A stretch of 64,000 nt of DNA from Lepus europaeus (Eukaryota > Chordata > Mammalia > Lagomorpha > Leporidae): positions 76,412,253 through 76,476,252 of the forward strand of contig NC_084836.1 of assembly GCF_033115175.1 (NCBI RefSeq), in the 5' to 3' direction. Below, one piece after another: positions 39,801 to 50,196 of this stretch; positions within the stretch are counted from its first letter, which is position 1, and each line of letters begins with the position of its first letter. Position numbers and translations under genes: made by a program. Under the pieces are notes generated by a model, which was not told where the DNA came from, made no database searches, and saw nothing but the letters and a program-made list of their open reading frames with translations.

Positions 39801-42800
39801 AAATATTCCAATGGCACACCCAGAGCCAAGGGTTGCTGTACCCATCCCATGGACTGGGAAACTCACGTTTAGATTGCATAACCAGTGTATCGGCTGTGGT
39901 CCACCGGGGTTGACTCTGGAACGTGGGGTTTTCGGCTTTGAGGATGTGGCTTGAGGGGGTCTCCCAGGGCTGACGGATGCGTTTGATTGCTCCTGTCCTG
40001 AAAGGAGAGAGATAGCTCTCTGGACCCTGGAGTGCACGTGAAGCGCAGATTGTGTCTACCACTTAGGGTCCTGGGAGACTGGCAGCATCGTCAGTGGGAT
40101 TCTGTTGAACAGCAAAAGCTCCTGTATGCTGCCCGACTCAGTGAGGGCACTGAGGCTGAGCGCCTGGATTAGGCTGCTTGTGTGCAGACGTGAGCAGGAG
40201 ACTCGGCCCCTGGTTGTAGGCAGGCAGCCAGCAGTGAACTCATCTCAGGCTGAGACACAGGGAAGCATGGGGTTGAGCTGCTGGGATCAGGGATCTGCCT
40301 GGCTGCAGCTGTCTTGTCAGCCCTCAGAAGAGACTGAGCTGCACCCTGGTGCTGTCTCCAGTGCTGCCTTGATGCTTGGTGTGTTGCTTGCAGGATGCCC
40401 CATGGGCTCTGAGGCTGTGAGGTCTCAGTCGGGCAAGCAACGTCCCAGGGAGAGGACTGTCCCAGTGCCCCAGCTGCAGGTGAGAGGTAGCGCAGTGAGA
40501 GGGAGCATCAGGCATGGTTAGAATGCTTCCTGCTGCTGCTCTCTGGCTGGGGCTGGGGCTGCTCACGGGACTGTGTGGACCATCTGAGGCTGTTTGGAAC
40601 TGTGTCAGGGCGGAGCTTCCCAGGTGCATCTACTGGGGTCTTCTCAGCAGGTCTGGCTGGGGCATTTGTCCCCTGCCCTCAGGTGATGGCTGGAGCACCC
40701 AGCAGCTGAAGGAGGCCCGTGTCCCATGTGGGCTGCGCCCTGCACCTGCTGGGCCCTCCTTCTCACGCTTGGCTCTCCTCTGAGTCTCTGCAGTGTCCAC
40801 CCCCACTCCCACCCCCAACCCCACCCCTCCACCTCAGCTGGGCCTTCTCAGGCTCCAAGTGACCTGGCCAGAGGCTCCTGCAAGGCCAGGCAGCTGGGGA
40901 CAAGACCTCCTGCTGAGGGGCGGCCTGGCTCGTGAATATTCAGAAGCCATAAATCTGCGGTTTGGGTGTGAAAACGTGATTGGTTTGAGAATGCACACAC
41001 ACACACACACCCCATCAGAGAAACAGCCTGTGGGCCCAGGTGGCTAAGGTTTCCCCAGCTTGCTCACTGGCTTCCACGGCCCCCCTCCCCCCCGGCAGTG
41101 ACTTCCCGCCTGCTTCTTGCCTGGTCATTCTTCTCCATCGTTGCAGGTGTCAACTGCCTGCAAGGCCAAGTCCTGCTCGAACCTCTTCCTCCCACCCCCA
41201 CCCCCGCACTGCAGGCAGGGCTCACCCTTCTCCCCGACCTGGTGCTCAGAACAGCTCTTGGCTGCCTGTTTGGATGGTTAGGGGTGACAACGGAGGGCAG
41301 GGTTGGCTGGATGGACTTGGGCTGATCTGTCTGTGTGACCTTGGGCAGGCTCCTTAACCTCATCTGTAAGGGGCGATCCTTGATCTCTGCTTCTGGCCCA
41401 CGGTGGGGTGGGGAGTTCTGTCTATTAGCAGCCATCGATGTTGCTATTGTTTTAGGCTTGGGTTGCCTTTAGCTTCCCTGCTTGACTTTCTGTGGGTGGA
41501 TTCAGCTTGGCTGTGCTGTTTGGACAGGATTGTCAGGCCTGCCGCAGTCTTCCTAATGAGTTGCACCACTCATGAGAGTTTTCTTCTTCTTTTTTAAAAA
41601 ATATTTTATTTATTTATTTGAAAGGCAGAGTTACAGATAGTGAGAGGGAGAGACAGAGAAAGGTTCACCCCCCAAAAGGCTGCAATGGCCGGAGCTGCTC
41701 CGATCTGAAGCCAGGAGCCAGGTGCTAGGTGCTTCTTCCCGGTCTCCCCCATGGGTGCAGGGGCCCAAGGACTTGGGCCGTCTTCTACTGCTTTCCCAGG
41801 CCATAGCAGAGAGCTGGATGGGAAGTGGAGCAGCCGGGAGTAGAACTGGTGCTCATATGGGATGCTGGTACCGCAGGCGGAGGATTAACTTACTGCACCA
41901 TGGCGCTGGCCCCGAGTTTTCTTAATGTCTGCTACCTGCACCCACACTCCTGGCTGAGTAGATCTGCCTTTCCCTTGGCCTTCGGCTTGGAGCCGTGATT
42001 GCAAGTGGTGCCCCCGGGCCAGGCCTTGTGGTGCAGCGGGTTTAGCCCCTGCCCTCCTTGGGACTCCCATGTGCCATGTCAGAGTGCCGGTTCCAGCCCT
42101 GGCGCCTCTACCTCAGATCCAGTTTCTGGCTAATTCATCCTAGGAGGCAGCAGATGATGACGGCTCCAGTGCCTGGGGCCCCTGCCACTCACAGGAGAGA
42201 CCCAGAGGACAGTTCTGGGCTCCTGGCCTCTGTCTGGTCCAGCCCTGGCTGTTGTAAGTGAACCAGCAGATGGAGGTGTGCCCATATGGGATGCTGGCAC
42301 TGCAGGCGGCGGCTTCACCCCGCTATGCCACAGCGCTGGCCCTCTCTTGTTGAGGTGTAATTTACAGACAGGGACACTAAGCAACCCTGAGAGACCAGGT
42401 GGGCAGGTGGCCGCTGCCTCCGAAAGCTGTTCCTGGGGGCCACAGTGTAACCTCGTGGTTAAGACAAGTACAGCCCCTTCGCAGACTGCCTGGGTTCGAG
42501 TCCTGCTCTAGCTTCTGACAGCAGTTTTCTGCCAAGATCCCCCTGGGAGAGAGCACGTCAGGATGACTCAGGTGGTTAACTTCCTGCCACCCAGGTGGGA
42601 TACCTCGGTTGAATTCCTGGTTCCCGGTTGAATTCCTGGTTCCCGCCTTCTGCCCCACCCCGCCCTGCCCCAGCCATTGTTGGCATTTGTTTGGGACCAG
42701 CTGTGTGTGACCCAGCTGGGAGTTCTGTCTCACTGCCTCTCAAAAATAAATAAATAAATAGAAAAGAGCTTTTTATGGGTGTTCACTTCACCCGTGCCTT

Positions 42801-43460
42801 GGGCCCACTGATGGGGCAGTGAGTGAGACCCTGGCTACAGGACTGGTGGGAAGGGGCTCTGTATTAACTAGCAGGCTCAGCGCACCTGGGAGATCAAATG
42901 GCTCGTGAACAGGATGTTGGCAAAGAACTGGAGCCACTAATCCTCAGTGATGGTAAACCGGCAGGACTGTTTTTGCAGGCAAATCATGGGATCCGAGCTT
43001 AGGTAATAGAGGGAGGAGGGGATAGAACCTTCTGGAAAACCAGGGTGGCATTTCCCCACCCCACCCCCCACCTTGGTCAGTTGTTTCTGGAGCAGAGGCT
43101 GCTTTATGGGGTGCTGGTGGGGCCCTTGGGACATGATGTGGTGATGCCAACTTGTGCCCAGGGTAGGGACTCCTGGTGTGAAACAAGGCTTCAGAATCTT
43201 CTGGAGCGCACCTTGCATCTTGGAGAACACATTTGTCTTCCTTCTCCCAGCTCTCAGCATCACCCTCTCCGTGCCAGGAGCCACAGCTAACTAGACTCCC
43301 TTCCTCCTTCTCCCTTGCAAAAGCATCGTGAGGGTAACGGCTGAAAAACTCTGTGTTTTGCAGTGAACTGCTTGGATCAGCACGTGCAGAAGGCCCCTGA
43401 GAGCGTTGCTTTGATCTGGGAGCGCGATGAGCCAGGAACGGAAGTGAGGATCACCTACAG
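32262..43460 (+). CDS. ACSS1: ACSS1, mitochondrial acetyl-CoA synthetase (exons 1-2 only)
   Basis: ACSS1 activates acetate with ATP and CoA to acetyl-CoA in the mitochondrial matrix. Exons 32262-32598 and 43364-43460 encode residues 1-145 of a protein that is about 690 residues in man. Residues 1 to about 50 form an Arg/Ala-rich, acid-free presequence (MAACSLGRGVGRLLGSLRGR...) with a polyalanine run at 44-50. From about 73 the typical acetyl-CoA synthetase N-terminal domain begins (FWGPLARDMLVWDTPYHTVW, GKIGWFLGG). Exon 2 gives NCLDQHVQKAPESVALIWE and DEPGTEVRITYR. The gene continues beyond base 64000: no exon 3 was found, and none of the AMP-binding signature motifs is in the window. It lies 16 kb downstream of VSX1 in the same orientation, as in man. 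Confidence 0.93.
33320..34590. other. Intron 1 unique sequence with GA microsatellite
   Basis: AT-rich sequence at 33620-33830 (with an AP-1-like TGAGTCA at 33785-33791) precedes an impure GA repeat at 33849-33908. The remainder shows no feature. Confidence 0.5.
34596..34880 (-). repeat. Old CSINE, antisense
   Basis: TTTATTTTTAGCTTGTTGAA starts a strongly diverged reversed copy; the body is recognisable to about CTCGAATCAGC. Confidence 0.6.
34881..36711. other. Intron 1 unique sequence with old repeats
   Basis: A MIR-like fragment is at 35455-35562. The part 35575-35720 resembles the same ancient repeat class as 29530-29665. The AT-rich word GTTAATTATTAATAG is at 36038-36052. No exon was recognised. 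Confidence 0.4.
36712..37035 (-). repeat. CSINE, antisense
   Basis: TTTTTTATTTGAGAGGCAAAG plus a GA-rich stretch begins the copy; the body runs to about GGTCACACGCCTACCCC. Confidence 0.78.
37408..38006 (-). repeat. Old CSINE, antisense, split by a younger one
   Basis: The tail part lies at 37408-37469 (AGATATTTATTTGAGAGACA) and the body resumes at 37794-38006 (CTTCTGGTTCACTACTGAAA onward). Its head end is interrupted again by a third SINE. Confidence 0.8.
37470..37793 (-). repeat. CSINE nested in older CSINE
   Basis: Poly-T then CAAGATGTTTGTTTGAAAGG starts the reversed element. Flanks AGAAAGAGAATTC and AGGAAGAGAGTTC (about 37455-37468 and 37794-37806) are an imperfect duplication of the host sequence. 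Confidence 0.85.
38018..38346 (-). repeat. CSINE, antisense, at the end of the nest
   Basis: The full-length reversed element is flanked by a perfect 11-bp duplication, TGCAAGTATTT (38007-38017 and 38347-38357). Confidence 0.93.
40394..40479 (+). other. Possible cryptic exon in ACSS1 intron 1
   Basis: An acceptor-like GTGTTGCTTGCAG precedes, and a donor CTGCAG|GTGAGA follows, an 86-bp segment open in one frame. There is no protein resemblance, so it could only be a non-coding or chance exon. Confidence 0.15.
41318..41378 (+). repeat. MIR fragment
   Basis: CTGTGTGACCTTGGGCAGGC followed by CTCATCTGTAAGG is the MIR core. Confidence 0.65.
41586..41913 (-). repeat. CSINE, antisense
   Basis: The full-length reversed element is flanked by GAGTTTTCTT (41576-41585 and 41914-41923), a perfect 10-bp duplication. 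Confidence 0.93.
42015..42341. repeat. Chimeric CSINE: + copy joined to - head
   Basis: From 42015 to about 42260 the sequence is a + strand C-repeat (head CGGGCCAGGCCTTGTGGTGC). From about 42270 to 42341 it is the head region of a - strand copy (GCCCATATGGGATGCTGGCA to GCCACAGCGCTGGCCC). No duplication was found. Confidence 0.75.
42438..42520 (+). repeat. MIR fragment (5' part)
   Basis: CAGTGTAACCTCGTGGTTAA and CTGCCTGGGTTCGAGTCCTG match the tRNA-like head of MIR. Confidence 0.7.
42555..42765 (+). repeat. Old CSINE with internal tandem duplication
   Basis: A shortened, diverged copy ends in AAAAATAAATAAATAAATAG. GGTTGAATTCCTGGTTCCC occurs twice in tandem at 42607-42645. Confidence 0.65.
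42766..43363. other. Intron 1 end, unique sequence
   Basis: No feature is seen before the polypyrimidine-poor acceptor of exon 2. Confidence 0.4.
43364..43460 (+). CDS. ACSS1: ACSS1 coding exon 2
   Basis: Ninety-seven bases encode residues 113-144 and two bases of Arg145. The acceptor is TTTTGCAG|TG and the donor CTACAG|GTACTG at 43461. The phase fits exon 1, and the protein matches the family. Confidence 0.94.
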
Positions 43461-44014
43461 GTACTGTGTGTCCCCTGGTGGGTCTCAGCAGGGCCACTGC
43501 GCCCAGGCCTTCCTGTGGGTTGGTCAGGGAGAATGGCCAGGCCAGAGCAGAGCAGAAGTTGTAGCTTGGCCCAGGGGGAGTGGAGGGGTTAGGGCTGGCC
43601 TTGACTCTTGAACAGGATCTTCTGAAACCAATGCTGAGAATGTGCAAAGGCACGGAGGAGACCTTGGCCTTGTCTTGGGAGCTTGCTCAGGCTCCGGGGG
43701 CCAGGGTTGCCCGGGTATCAGGCAGCTCATTCCAGTTCTGGACATGCTCTCTCATTGAGGAAAGCAAACAGGAATCTACACCGAAAACAACACACACTGT
43801 AATCTGTTCAGCTCCTTGCTCCCGGTACCCTTAGCAGATCCAGAGGCTATTTCGTTCTTTGCTTCCTGTAACAATCTTTTGCTCAGGCCGGTGCCTTCTA
43901 GGTGGTGGGCATGCCACGGGGAGCTTCTGGTCAGGTTGCAGCCTCGGCTTAGCTGCACCGTGAGGCTGCGGGCCCGTCATGCACTAAATTGTGTGTCGAT
44001 GTGCCTCTCTACGA

Positions 44015-44105
44015 GTCTGTTTTGTGTTGCAGTAACAGAATACCATAGGCTGAGTAACTTAGAGAAGAGGTTCACTTCTTATGGTCCGGGAGGCTGGGAA
44101 ATGCA
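44015..44105 (+). repeat. Ancient interspersed repeat fragment, class uncertain
   Basis: TTTTGTGTTGCAGTAACAGA and the following ATACCATAGGCTGAGTAAC with GGGAGGCTGGGAAATG resemble a common mammalian repeat that I cannot assign. Confidence 0.4.
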
Positions 44106-44286
44106 GCGTCAATGTACGGACATTTGTGCTGTGTCATGCCATGGCAAAAGAGGGAAGGGCAGGTGAGAGAGAAAGAGAGAGACAGAGAGAGAAGGGGGGG
44201 AGACTATACTTACTCCCCACCCCGTTACTCTCCCTTTCAGATAAATAAATCTAAAGCAAAAGGATTAAAACATTTTTACAACTTTA

Positions 44287-44600
44287 AGGCATTTTATTTA
44301 TTTATTTAATGTATTTGAAAGGCAGAGAGAAAGAGACAGATTTTTCTATCTGTTGGTTCACTCTCCCAAATGCCCATAATAGCCAGGCTCGCTTGGACAA
44401 GGCCAAAACCAGGAACCAGGAACTCAATTCAGCTCCCCCACATAGGTGGCAAGGAACCAAGGGCTGGGGCCAACACTTGCTGCGTCCCAGGGTGTGCTTT
44501 GGCAGGGAGCTGGAATTGGGAGCAGAGCCAGGACTTGAACTCGGGGGTTGCAGCGTGGGGCGTGGGTGTCCAGGCAGCGTCTTCACCGTCTGTGTCATGG
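44287..44600 (-). repeat. CSINE, antisense, abutting tubulin pseudogene
   Basis: GGCATTTTATTTATTTATTT begins the reversed copy, and a diverged head ends at about CTGTGTCATGGC, directly at the pseudogene junction. A short + strand SINE tail (to GATAAATAAATC, about 44240-44262) lies just before it. Confidence 0.75.
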
Positions 44601-44601
44601 C

Positions 44602-45212
44602 GCCATGTATTTACCGTGGCGAGGGTCACTTTCACCATCTGGTTGGCCGGCTCAAAGCAGGCATTGGTGATCTCTGCTACAGAAAGCTGCTCGTGGTAGG
44701 CTTTCTCAGCAGAGATGACAGGGGCGTATGTGGCCAGAGGGAAGTGGGTGCGGGGGTAGGGCACCAGGTTGGTCTGGAATTCTGTCAGATCAACATTCAG
44801 GGCTCCATCAAACCGCAGGGAAGCCGTGATGGAGGACACGATCTGGCTAATAAGGCGGTTCAGGTTAGTGTAGGTGGGGCGCTCGATATCGAGGTTTCTA
44901 TGACAGATGTCATAGATGGCCTCGTTGTCTACCATGAAGGCACAATCAGAGTGCTCCAGGGTGGGGTGGGTGGTGAGGATGGAGTTGTAGGGCTCCACCA
45001 CAGCTGTGGAAACCTGGGGGGCTGGGTAGATGGAGAACTCCAGCTTAGACTTCTTGCCGTAATCGATAGAGAGGTGTTCCATCGGCAGGGAGGTGAACCC
45101 AGAACCAGTTCCCCCACCAAAGCTGTGGAAAACCAAGAAGCCCTGCAGGCCCGTGCACTGGTCAGCCAGCTTGCTAATTCGGTCCAGGACGAGGTCAATG
45201 ATCTCCTTGCCA
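44602..45212 (-). pseudogene. Alpha-tubulin retropseudogene fragment
   Basis: The reverse strand encodes an intronless stretch matching alpha-tubulin residues of about 110 to 313 (from [18 protein letters not shown] through [10 protein letters not shown] and [20 protein letters not shown] to [10 protein letters not shown]). Family landmarks such as the tubulin signature GGGTGSG and [14 protein letters not shown] are kept. Differences include PMEHLSI, HRNLDIE and RTHFPLA. A one-base deletion near 44629 shifts the frame after NQMVK. Both the start and the C-terminal third are missing. It is antisense within ACSS1 intron 2 and is non-functional. The missing introns point to retroposition. Confidence 0.93.
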
Positions 45213-46736
45213 GATCTCCTTGCACCAGGCTCACTTTTGGATGCAGCAGGGTTAGCTTTGTTCCTAGGCTGCACTCCCAGCCCTGCCTGCAGCCCCAGCA
45301 TGGGTCCTGTCCCATTTTGCACACTCGACTCCCCTGATGGCTTGAACTCAGGGCCTGTGTGGCTCTTGCCTTGGGTCCCTGGTTGCAGACCCCAGCTGGC
45401 CCTGGGTGCCATGGATGCTGGGAAAATTCTGCTGCTTGCATAAACACGCAGGTCCGGCCGCTGGCCCAGCTCCACATGTCTGGGATCAAACCTCCTCTCA
45501 CAGGCACTCAAGATGCCTTGGGAGGCATCCTTTAGCAGATGGAAACCATGTGTGCGAGGTTGGGGGTGGGAGGCAGAGGGCTTGGAGCTCTGTGGAGGGA
45601 GGGCTGCTTTCCTTCTTCTGTCTCTATCTCACGTGTGCCTGGGCCCTGCTCCCTGTCAATGGGCCCCTTGGCTGGCGGCTGCCCATGGGCACGTGGGCTG
45701 TGTCTTGAGCTGCCTTGGGCAGCCTGCTAAGAAGGGTGGTTAAATGTAAACTAGGCAGGAATGTTCAGGACTGCAGCCAGCGAGTTAATGCTACCAGCAA
45801 CTCCAAGTTCCTTTGCACCCAAGCAGCCCCGGGCCTGAGATTTATGAGCACAGGCAGAGTATTTATTATTCTGTCTCATCTACCAATGAGCAGAACTTTG
45901 CCAGGCGTAGCAGCTGATGCCTGTTGCTGTTTATACTGCTTGAGTGAGAAGGAGGTGTCATTGCGGGTAGTATGTGAAGGACTCATGGTTAATTTTTCAC
46001 CTGGTCCCTTGAGGTTTGGGACAGGAGTTGTTCCCTTCATGTTGGTGCCGGTTGAGACCACTGAGGCCTTGTGCATTGGCCACCACTGTGCCCAGGGCAC
46101 GCATGGGCCTCATTCATTGAGGGTGAAATTCATGGGTGCAAGAGGAACCCCCGAGAACTGTCACTCAGCTCCCGGTGGCTGGGATGCGAGGCCCCAGGAG
46201 GCCACACATCTGCGTGGTTAGCAAGGCCTCAGGCGAGTCTCGAGTGACCTGGAGAAAGACGCTCCTGACCCTCCCTGTGGCGACCTTGGGAGCAGCAGGT
46301 GGCCTGGTAGGGTGTGTTTCTCCTGGTCTGCACTGGGCACGAGGTCAGCAGAGTGCGGCGTTGTCTGGGTCTGGGACACGCTCTGCTGGCTGCTGACCTC
46401 GTGAAGCTGTGTCATCTGCCAGGGCGCGATTTTCCCATCTGTGAAATGGGAGAGGTGATGATGACCGAAGTGGCTCTGTGGCGTTGGCGCAAGGAGGTAA
46501 GAGAACCCCTTGGAGGGGAGAACGCTGCGAAGTGAAAACCATGAGGGTTATGACAGCAGCTGCTCCTTACCGAGCACGGAGCCGAGTTTCAGTACTGTCT
46601 GGAGACCTGTAATGAGGTTATTTTATTTAAGGACTACAGTTTGATTAGCTAGGAATGATGTTAACTGCTGTTTCCAACGTCTTGTGTTATGGAAAATTTG
46701 AATCGGTGCACGGATCGTGGAGCTACCACCTAGATT
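45213..46736. other. Intron 2 unique sequence
   Basis: The first 300 bp continue an open reverse frame from the pseudogene, but this is not tubulin. A MIR fragment is at 46395-46462. Nothing else is recognised. Confidence 0.4.
46395..46462 (+). repeat. MIR fragment
   Basis: TTTTCCCATCTGTGAAATGG with GAGGTGATGATG is the 3' part of MIR. Confidence 0.55.
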
Positions 46737-47067
46737 ATTTTAAAAAACATTTATTTTTTTTGAAAGGCAGAGTTACAGAGAGGCAGAGGCAGAGAGAGAG
46801 AGAGAGAATCTTTAATCCGCTGGCTCATTCCCCAAATGACTGCAACGGCCAGAACTGGGCCCATCTGAAGCCAGGAGCCAGGAGCTTCTTCCGGGTCTCC
46901 CATGCGGGTGCAGGGGCCCAAGCACTTGGGCCATCTTCTACTGCTTTCCCAGGCCACAGCAGAGAGCTGGATTGGAAGTGGAACAGCTGGGACATGAACC
47001 AGTGCCCATAAGGGGTACCAGCGCTGCAGGTGGCGGCTTTACCTGCTACGCCACAGCGCTGGCCCCA
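46737..47067 (-). repeat. CSINE, antisense
   Basis: TTTTAAAAAACATTTATTTT begins the reversed copy; the head ends at GCCACAGCGCTGGCCCC. Confidence 0.9.
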
Positions 47068-47157
47068 GCAGCTTCACCAACAGCACACACCAACAGCTTC
47101 CCCTAAGCACTGCGTTATGCCTCTGATGGACTGGAGGCCACCGGACATTTACTTGTT

Positions 47158-47506
47158 ACTTTTTAAAAAATATTTATTTTTATTTATTTGAAAGGAACAG
47201 TTACAGAGAGGAAGAAAGAGAGAGAGAGAGAAAGAGAGAGAGAGAGGGCTTACGTACACTGGTTCACTCCTCAAATGGCAGCAACAACTGGGGCTGGGCC
47301 AGACTGAAGCCAGGAGCCAGGAACCTCTTCTGGATCTCCCATGCGGGTGCAGGGGTCCAAGCCTTTGGGCCATCCTCCACTGCTTTTCCAGGCACATTAA
47401 CAGGGATCTGGATCAGAAGTGGAGCAGCTGAGACCTGAACCTGTACCCATATGGGATTTTGGCATTACAGGTGGCGACTTGACCTGCTGCACCACAACAC
47501 CAGCCC
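47158..47506 (-). repeat. CSINE, antisense
   Basis: TACTTTTTAAAAAATATTTA starts the tail, and the head ends at CCACAACACCAGCCCC. A GA-rich stretch is expanded at 47210-47246. Confidence 0.9.
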
Positions 47507-47631
47507 CTGTTTGTTCATTTTTCATGAGAAATTTACTTACATTGAGATGCACAGGAGTGTATTTACTGGGTTTTGGCGAAGGCATTCATCCACCTATGTA
47601 ACCCAAGTCCATATCAAGAGTAATGATTGAG

Positions 47632-47961
47632 GGGCCAGTGCTGTGGCATAGTGGGCTAAGCTTCCACCTGTGGTGCCAGCATCCCATATGGGTATCGGTT
47701 TGAGTCCCCGCGGCTCTATTTCCAATCCAGCTCTCTGCTAATGACCTGGAAAAACAGTGGAAGATGGCCCAAGTCCTTGGGCCCCTGCTCCCCCATGGGA
47801 GACCCGGAAGAAGCTCCTGGCTCCTGACTTCGGATTGGCTCAGCTCCGGCCATTGCAGCCATGTGGGGAGCGAACCAGCAGATGGAAGACCTCTCTCTCT
47901 CTCTATCTCTCCCTCTCTTTGTCTGTAACTCTGCCTCTCAAATAAATAAATAAATATTAAG
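47632..47961 (+). repeat. CSINE, first of a same-site pair
   Basis: The full-length copy is flanked by AAGAGTAATGATTGAG (47616-47631) and AAGAATAATGATTGAG (47963-47978), a 16-bp duplication with one mismatch. Confidence 0.94.
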
Positions 47962-47978
47962 AAAGAATAATGATTGAG

Positions 47979-48288
47979 GCCAGCATTGGAGCATAGCGAA
48001 TTAAGCCACTGCCTGCAATGCTGGCATTCCATGTGAGTGCTGGTTGTGTCCCGGCTGCTCCACTTCCAATCCAGCTCCCTGATAATGTGCCTGGGAACGC
48101 AGCAGAAGATGGCCCAAGTGCTTGGGTCCCTGCTACCCACGTGGGAGACCTGGAAGAAGTCCTGGCTCCTGGCTTCAGCCTGGCCCAGCCAGGCCTGGCC
48201 ATTGCAGCCACCTGGGGGGTGAACCAGCGGATGAGAGATCTCTGTCTCTCTAACTCTTTCAAATAAATAAATATATCTTTAAAAAAAG
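47979..48288 (+). repeat. CSINE, second of a same-site pair
   Basis: The copy starts immediately after the duplication of the preceding SINE. Its right flank AAGAATGGTCATTG resembles the same target word (11 of 16 matches), which suggests an older insertion at the same site. Confidence 0.88.
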
Positions 48289-48299
48289 AAGAATGGTCA

Positions 48300-50195
48300 T
48301 TGTTCTGGAGAGCTCTTGACTCTCAGAAGCAAGCATTGGTCTGATGTTTTCCGCAGATTGGGGATTCTTTACAATCATGTCTTATGGCTCAGGAGGCTGA
48401 GGATCAGCTACAATGATTTGTTCAAGGACAAAAGGCCTGGTGCGTGTGTGTCAGCAGGTTCAGTGCCACGCCCCTACGTGCCCGCATGGGCCCCGGGGAT
48501 GAAGCCTTTCCCAACGGTCCGGGTCAGCGTCCTCTGCCTGGGGTGTAGTTCGCTCACCGCCTCGCCGTTCTTGGGTCGGGTACCTTTCTGAAGGATCACT
48601 GCGAAGCCTCTTGGATCAGGAACCAATAGCTCCTCCCCCAAAAGGGGAGGTCCCAGTCCTTAATAACACCTGTGTGGTGTTCCCAGGTGTCGCCTCTGCT
48701 TGGGGAATGGCTGTGCAGACACACACACACACACACACGCACTTGGAAGTGCTCCGCGTAGGTGAGCTCCATTTCCTGCTCGGTGGGGGCTGTCACCCCA
48801 GACTTACTGAGCCACCGCCTGCAGGCGGTTGCTCCTGCTGCTGCCCTCGGGTGTCTTCTGTTCTGAATCCTGCCGTCTACACCCCACTTGGGCACTGGTC
48901 TTTCCATGGGGTATAGAGGGCGAAGCTGGGCAGCCCCTGCGTTAGGCACCTGGGGAAGCTGCCATATCTTTGCCTGACTCCCACCCTGCCCACATCACAC
49001 CTTCTTTTCTTTGTGGCTGCAAACTCTGAGGCGGGAGCGATAGCAGCCAGAGCCAGGCCCCTGCACGCTGGCCAGACAGCTCAGCGAGGCGGGGGCGTCC
49101 TGGGCAGTACAGGGGGCCTCGTGCTGGCAAGGGCTGCGTGTGCTCTTGTGGAGCTTCCTGCTGTAGGAGCAGGCTGCTCACTTCCTGCTGGGAGGCAGAG
49201 GCTCAGCCTGGGATGGTCTGTGCCTGCCTCCCAGGAAGAGTCCATCTGTGGCCTGAGGCCAAGGCTGGCCCTTTCCCAGCCTCCCTCTGCCCAGAACCAC
49301 CTGAGGTCATTGCTCTTCCACAGGGACCCAGCAGGCCGGTGTCCTGGCGCAGGACTAGGGCTCCTGGGGGGCCACGGGGCGGGGCATAGCTAATCAGGCT
49401 GCTCCCAGGGCTGCATGTCTAGATAACAACCGCTCCCATGCCGTAAGATTGTCTTTGACGTCTTGTTCAAGTAGGCACAGTGCAGAGACCCTTGCTATGG
49501 GCACGTGGAGAAACATAGACGCCTATCCTTCAGGTGTGGGTCTTGGGTAGGTGCCTGGGGGCCCAGGGTGGCCGCCTGGTGTGCACCCTCACTGCCTGAG
49601 CCTGGGGTCTTGGCCAGAGGTTTCCAGGTGGTGGGGGGAGGAGGGATGGACCCCAGGCTCGGGGAGCTGCCGAGGCACTGTGGCTGGCCTCCTGTAACTC
49701 AGCCCATGGGGCGTGCCCTGAGATAGCAGCAAGCAGGTGGTGGTGCCAGGCTGAGCACCTGCCAAGGAAGGCTTGGCCCAGGGCACCTCAGTGGGTCAGG
49801 ACTTGAACTTGCCCAGCCGAGACTGTCTGAAGTCATGAGGCTGGGCTTGCTCGCTGGCCAGCCCTGTGGCCCTGCTGGCCATGGGGCCTGCTACTGGTGG
49901 GCTTCCATGTCGTCATCTGTCAGATGTGGCCAGGGAGGGGCTCCCCACCAGCGTCACCAGCCACAGTAGGACGGAGAGGGTCTCAGATGCAGTTCAGGGA
50001 AGGTGGGGCTGCAAGTTGAGTGCAGAGAGACGATGCATGCATTTGTCCACGCAGAGCCTTTCTGGTGAGTGGGGGTAGAGCACAGTGAGGAGCAAGAATG
50101 AAGGTAGGACCCCCTGCCCTGCCCCTTCAGTGGGTGCCGAGGGCGTGGCTTTCCTGTTGCAGTGATCGGAGCCTGCGGTTTTATTGAGAATCCAC
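48300..50195. other. Intron 2 unique sequence
   Basis: A CA repeat is at 48719-48739. No exon or clear repeat was recognised. Confidence 0.4.
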
Positions 50196-50196
50196 A

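Larger units (their letters stand above)
38358..41580. other. Intron 1 unique sequence
   Basis: A TG repeat is at 39738-39759, a CA repeat at 40994-41010 and a MIR fragment at 41318-41378. An exon-like segment with good splice words is at 40394-40479. No known coding exon was recognised. Confidence 0.45.
32599..43363 (+). other. ACSS1: ACSS1 intron 1
   Basis: The intron is 10,765 bp. It carries the downstream half of the CpG island, a GA repeat, about eight CSINE copies including a triple nest at 37408-38357, and MIR fragments. The acceptor is CTGTGTTTTGCAG|TG. Confidence 0.88.

Noticed and set aside
44429-45511. 360-codon reverse frame as an intact tubulin-like gene
   Set aside because: Only the middle 200 residues are tubulin. 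The N-terminal part is unrelated, the C-terminal part is frameshifted and SINE-derived, and there is no proper start or stop.
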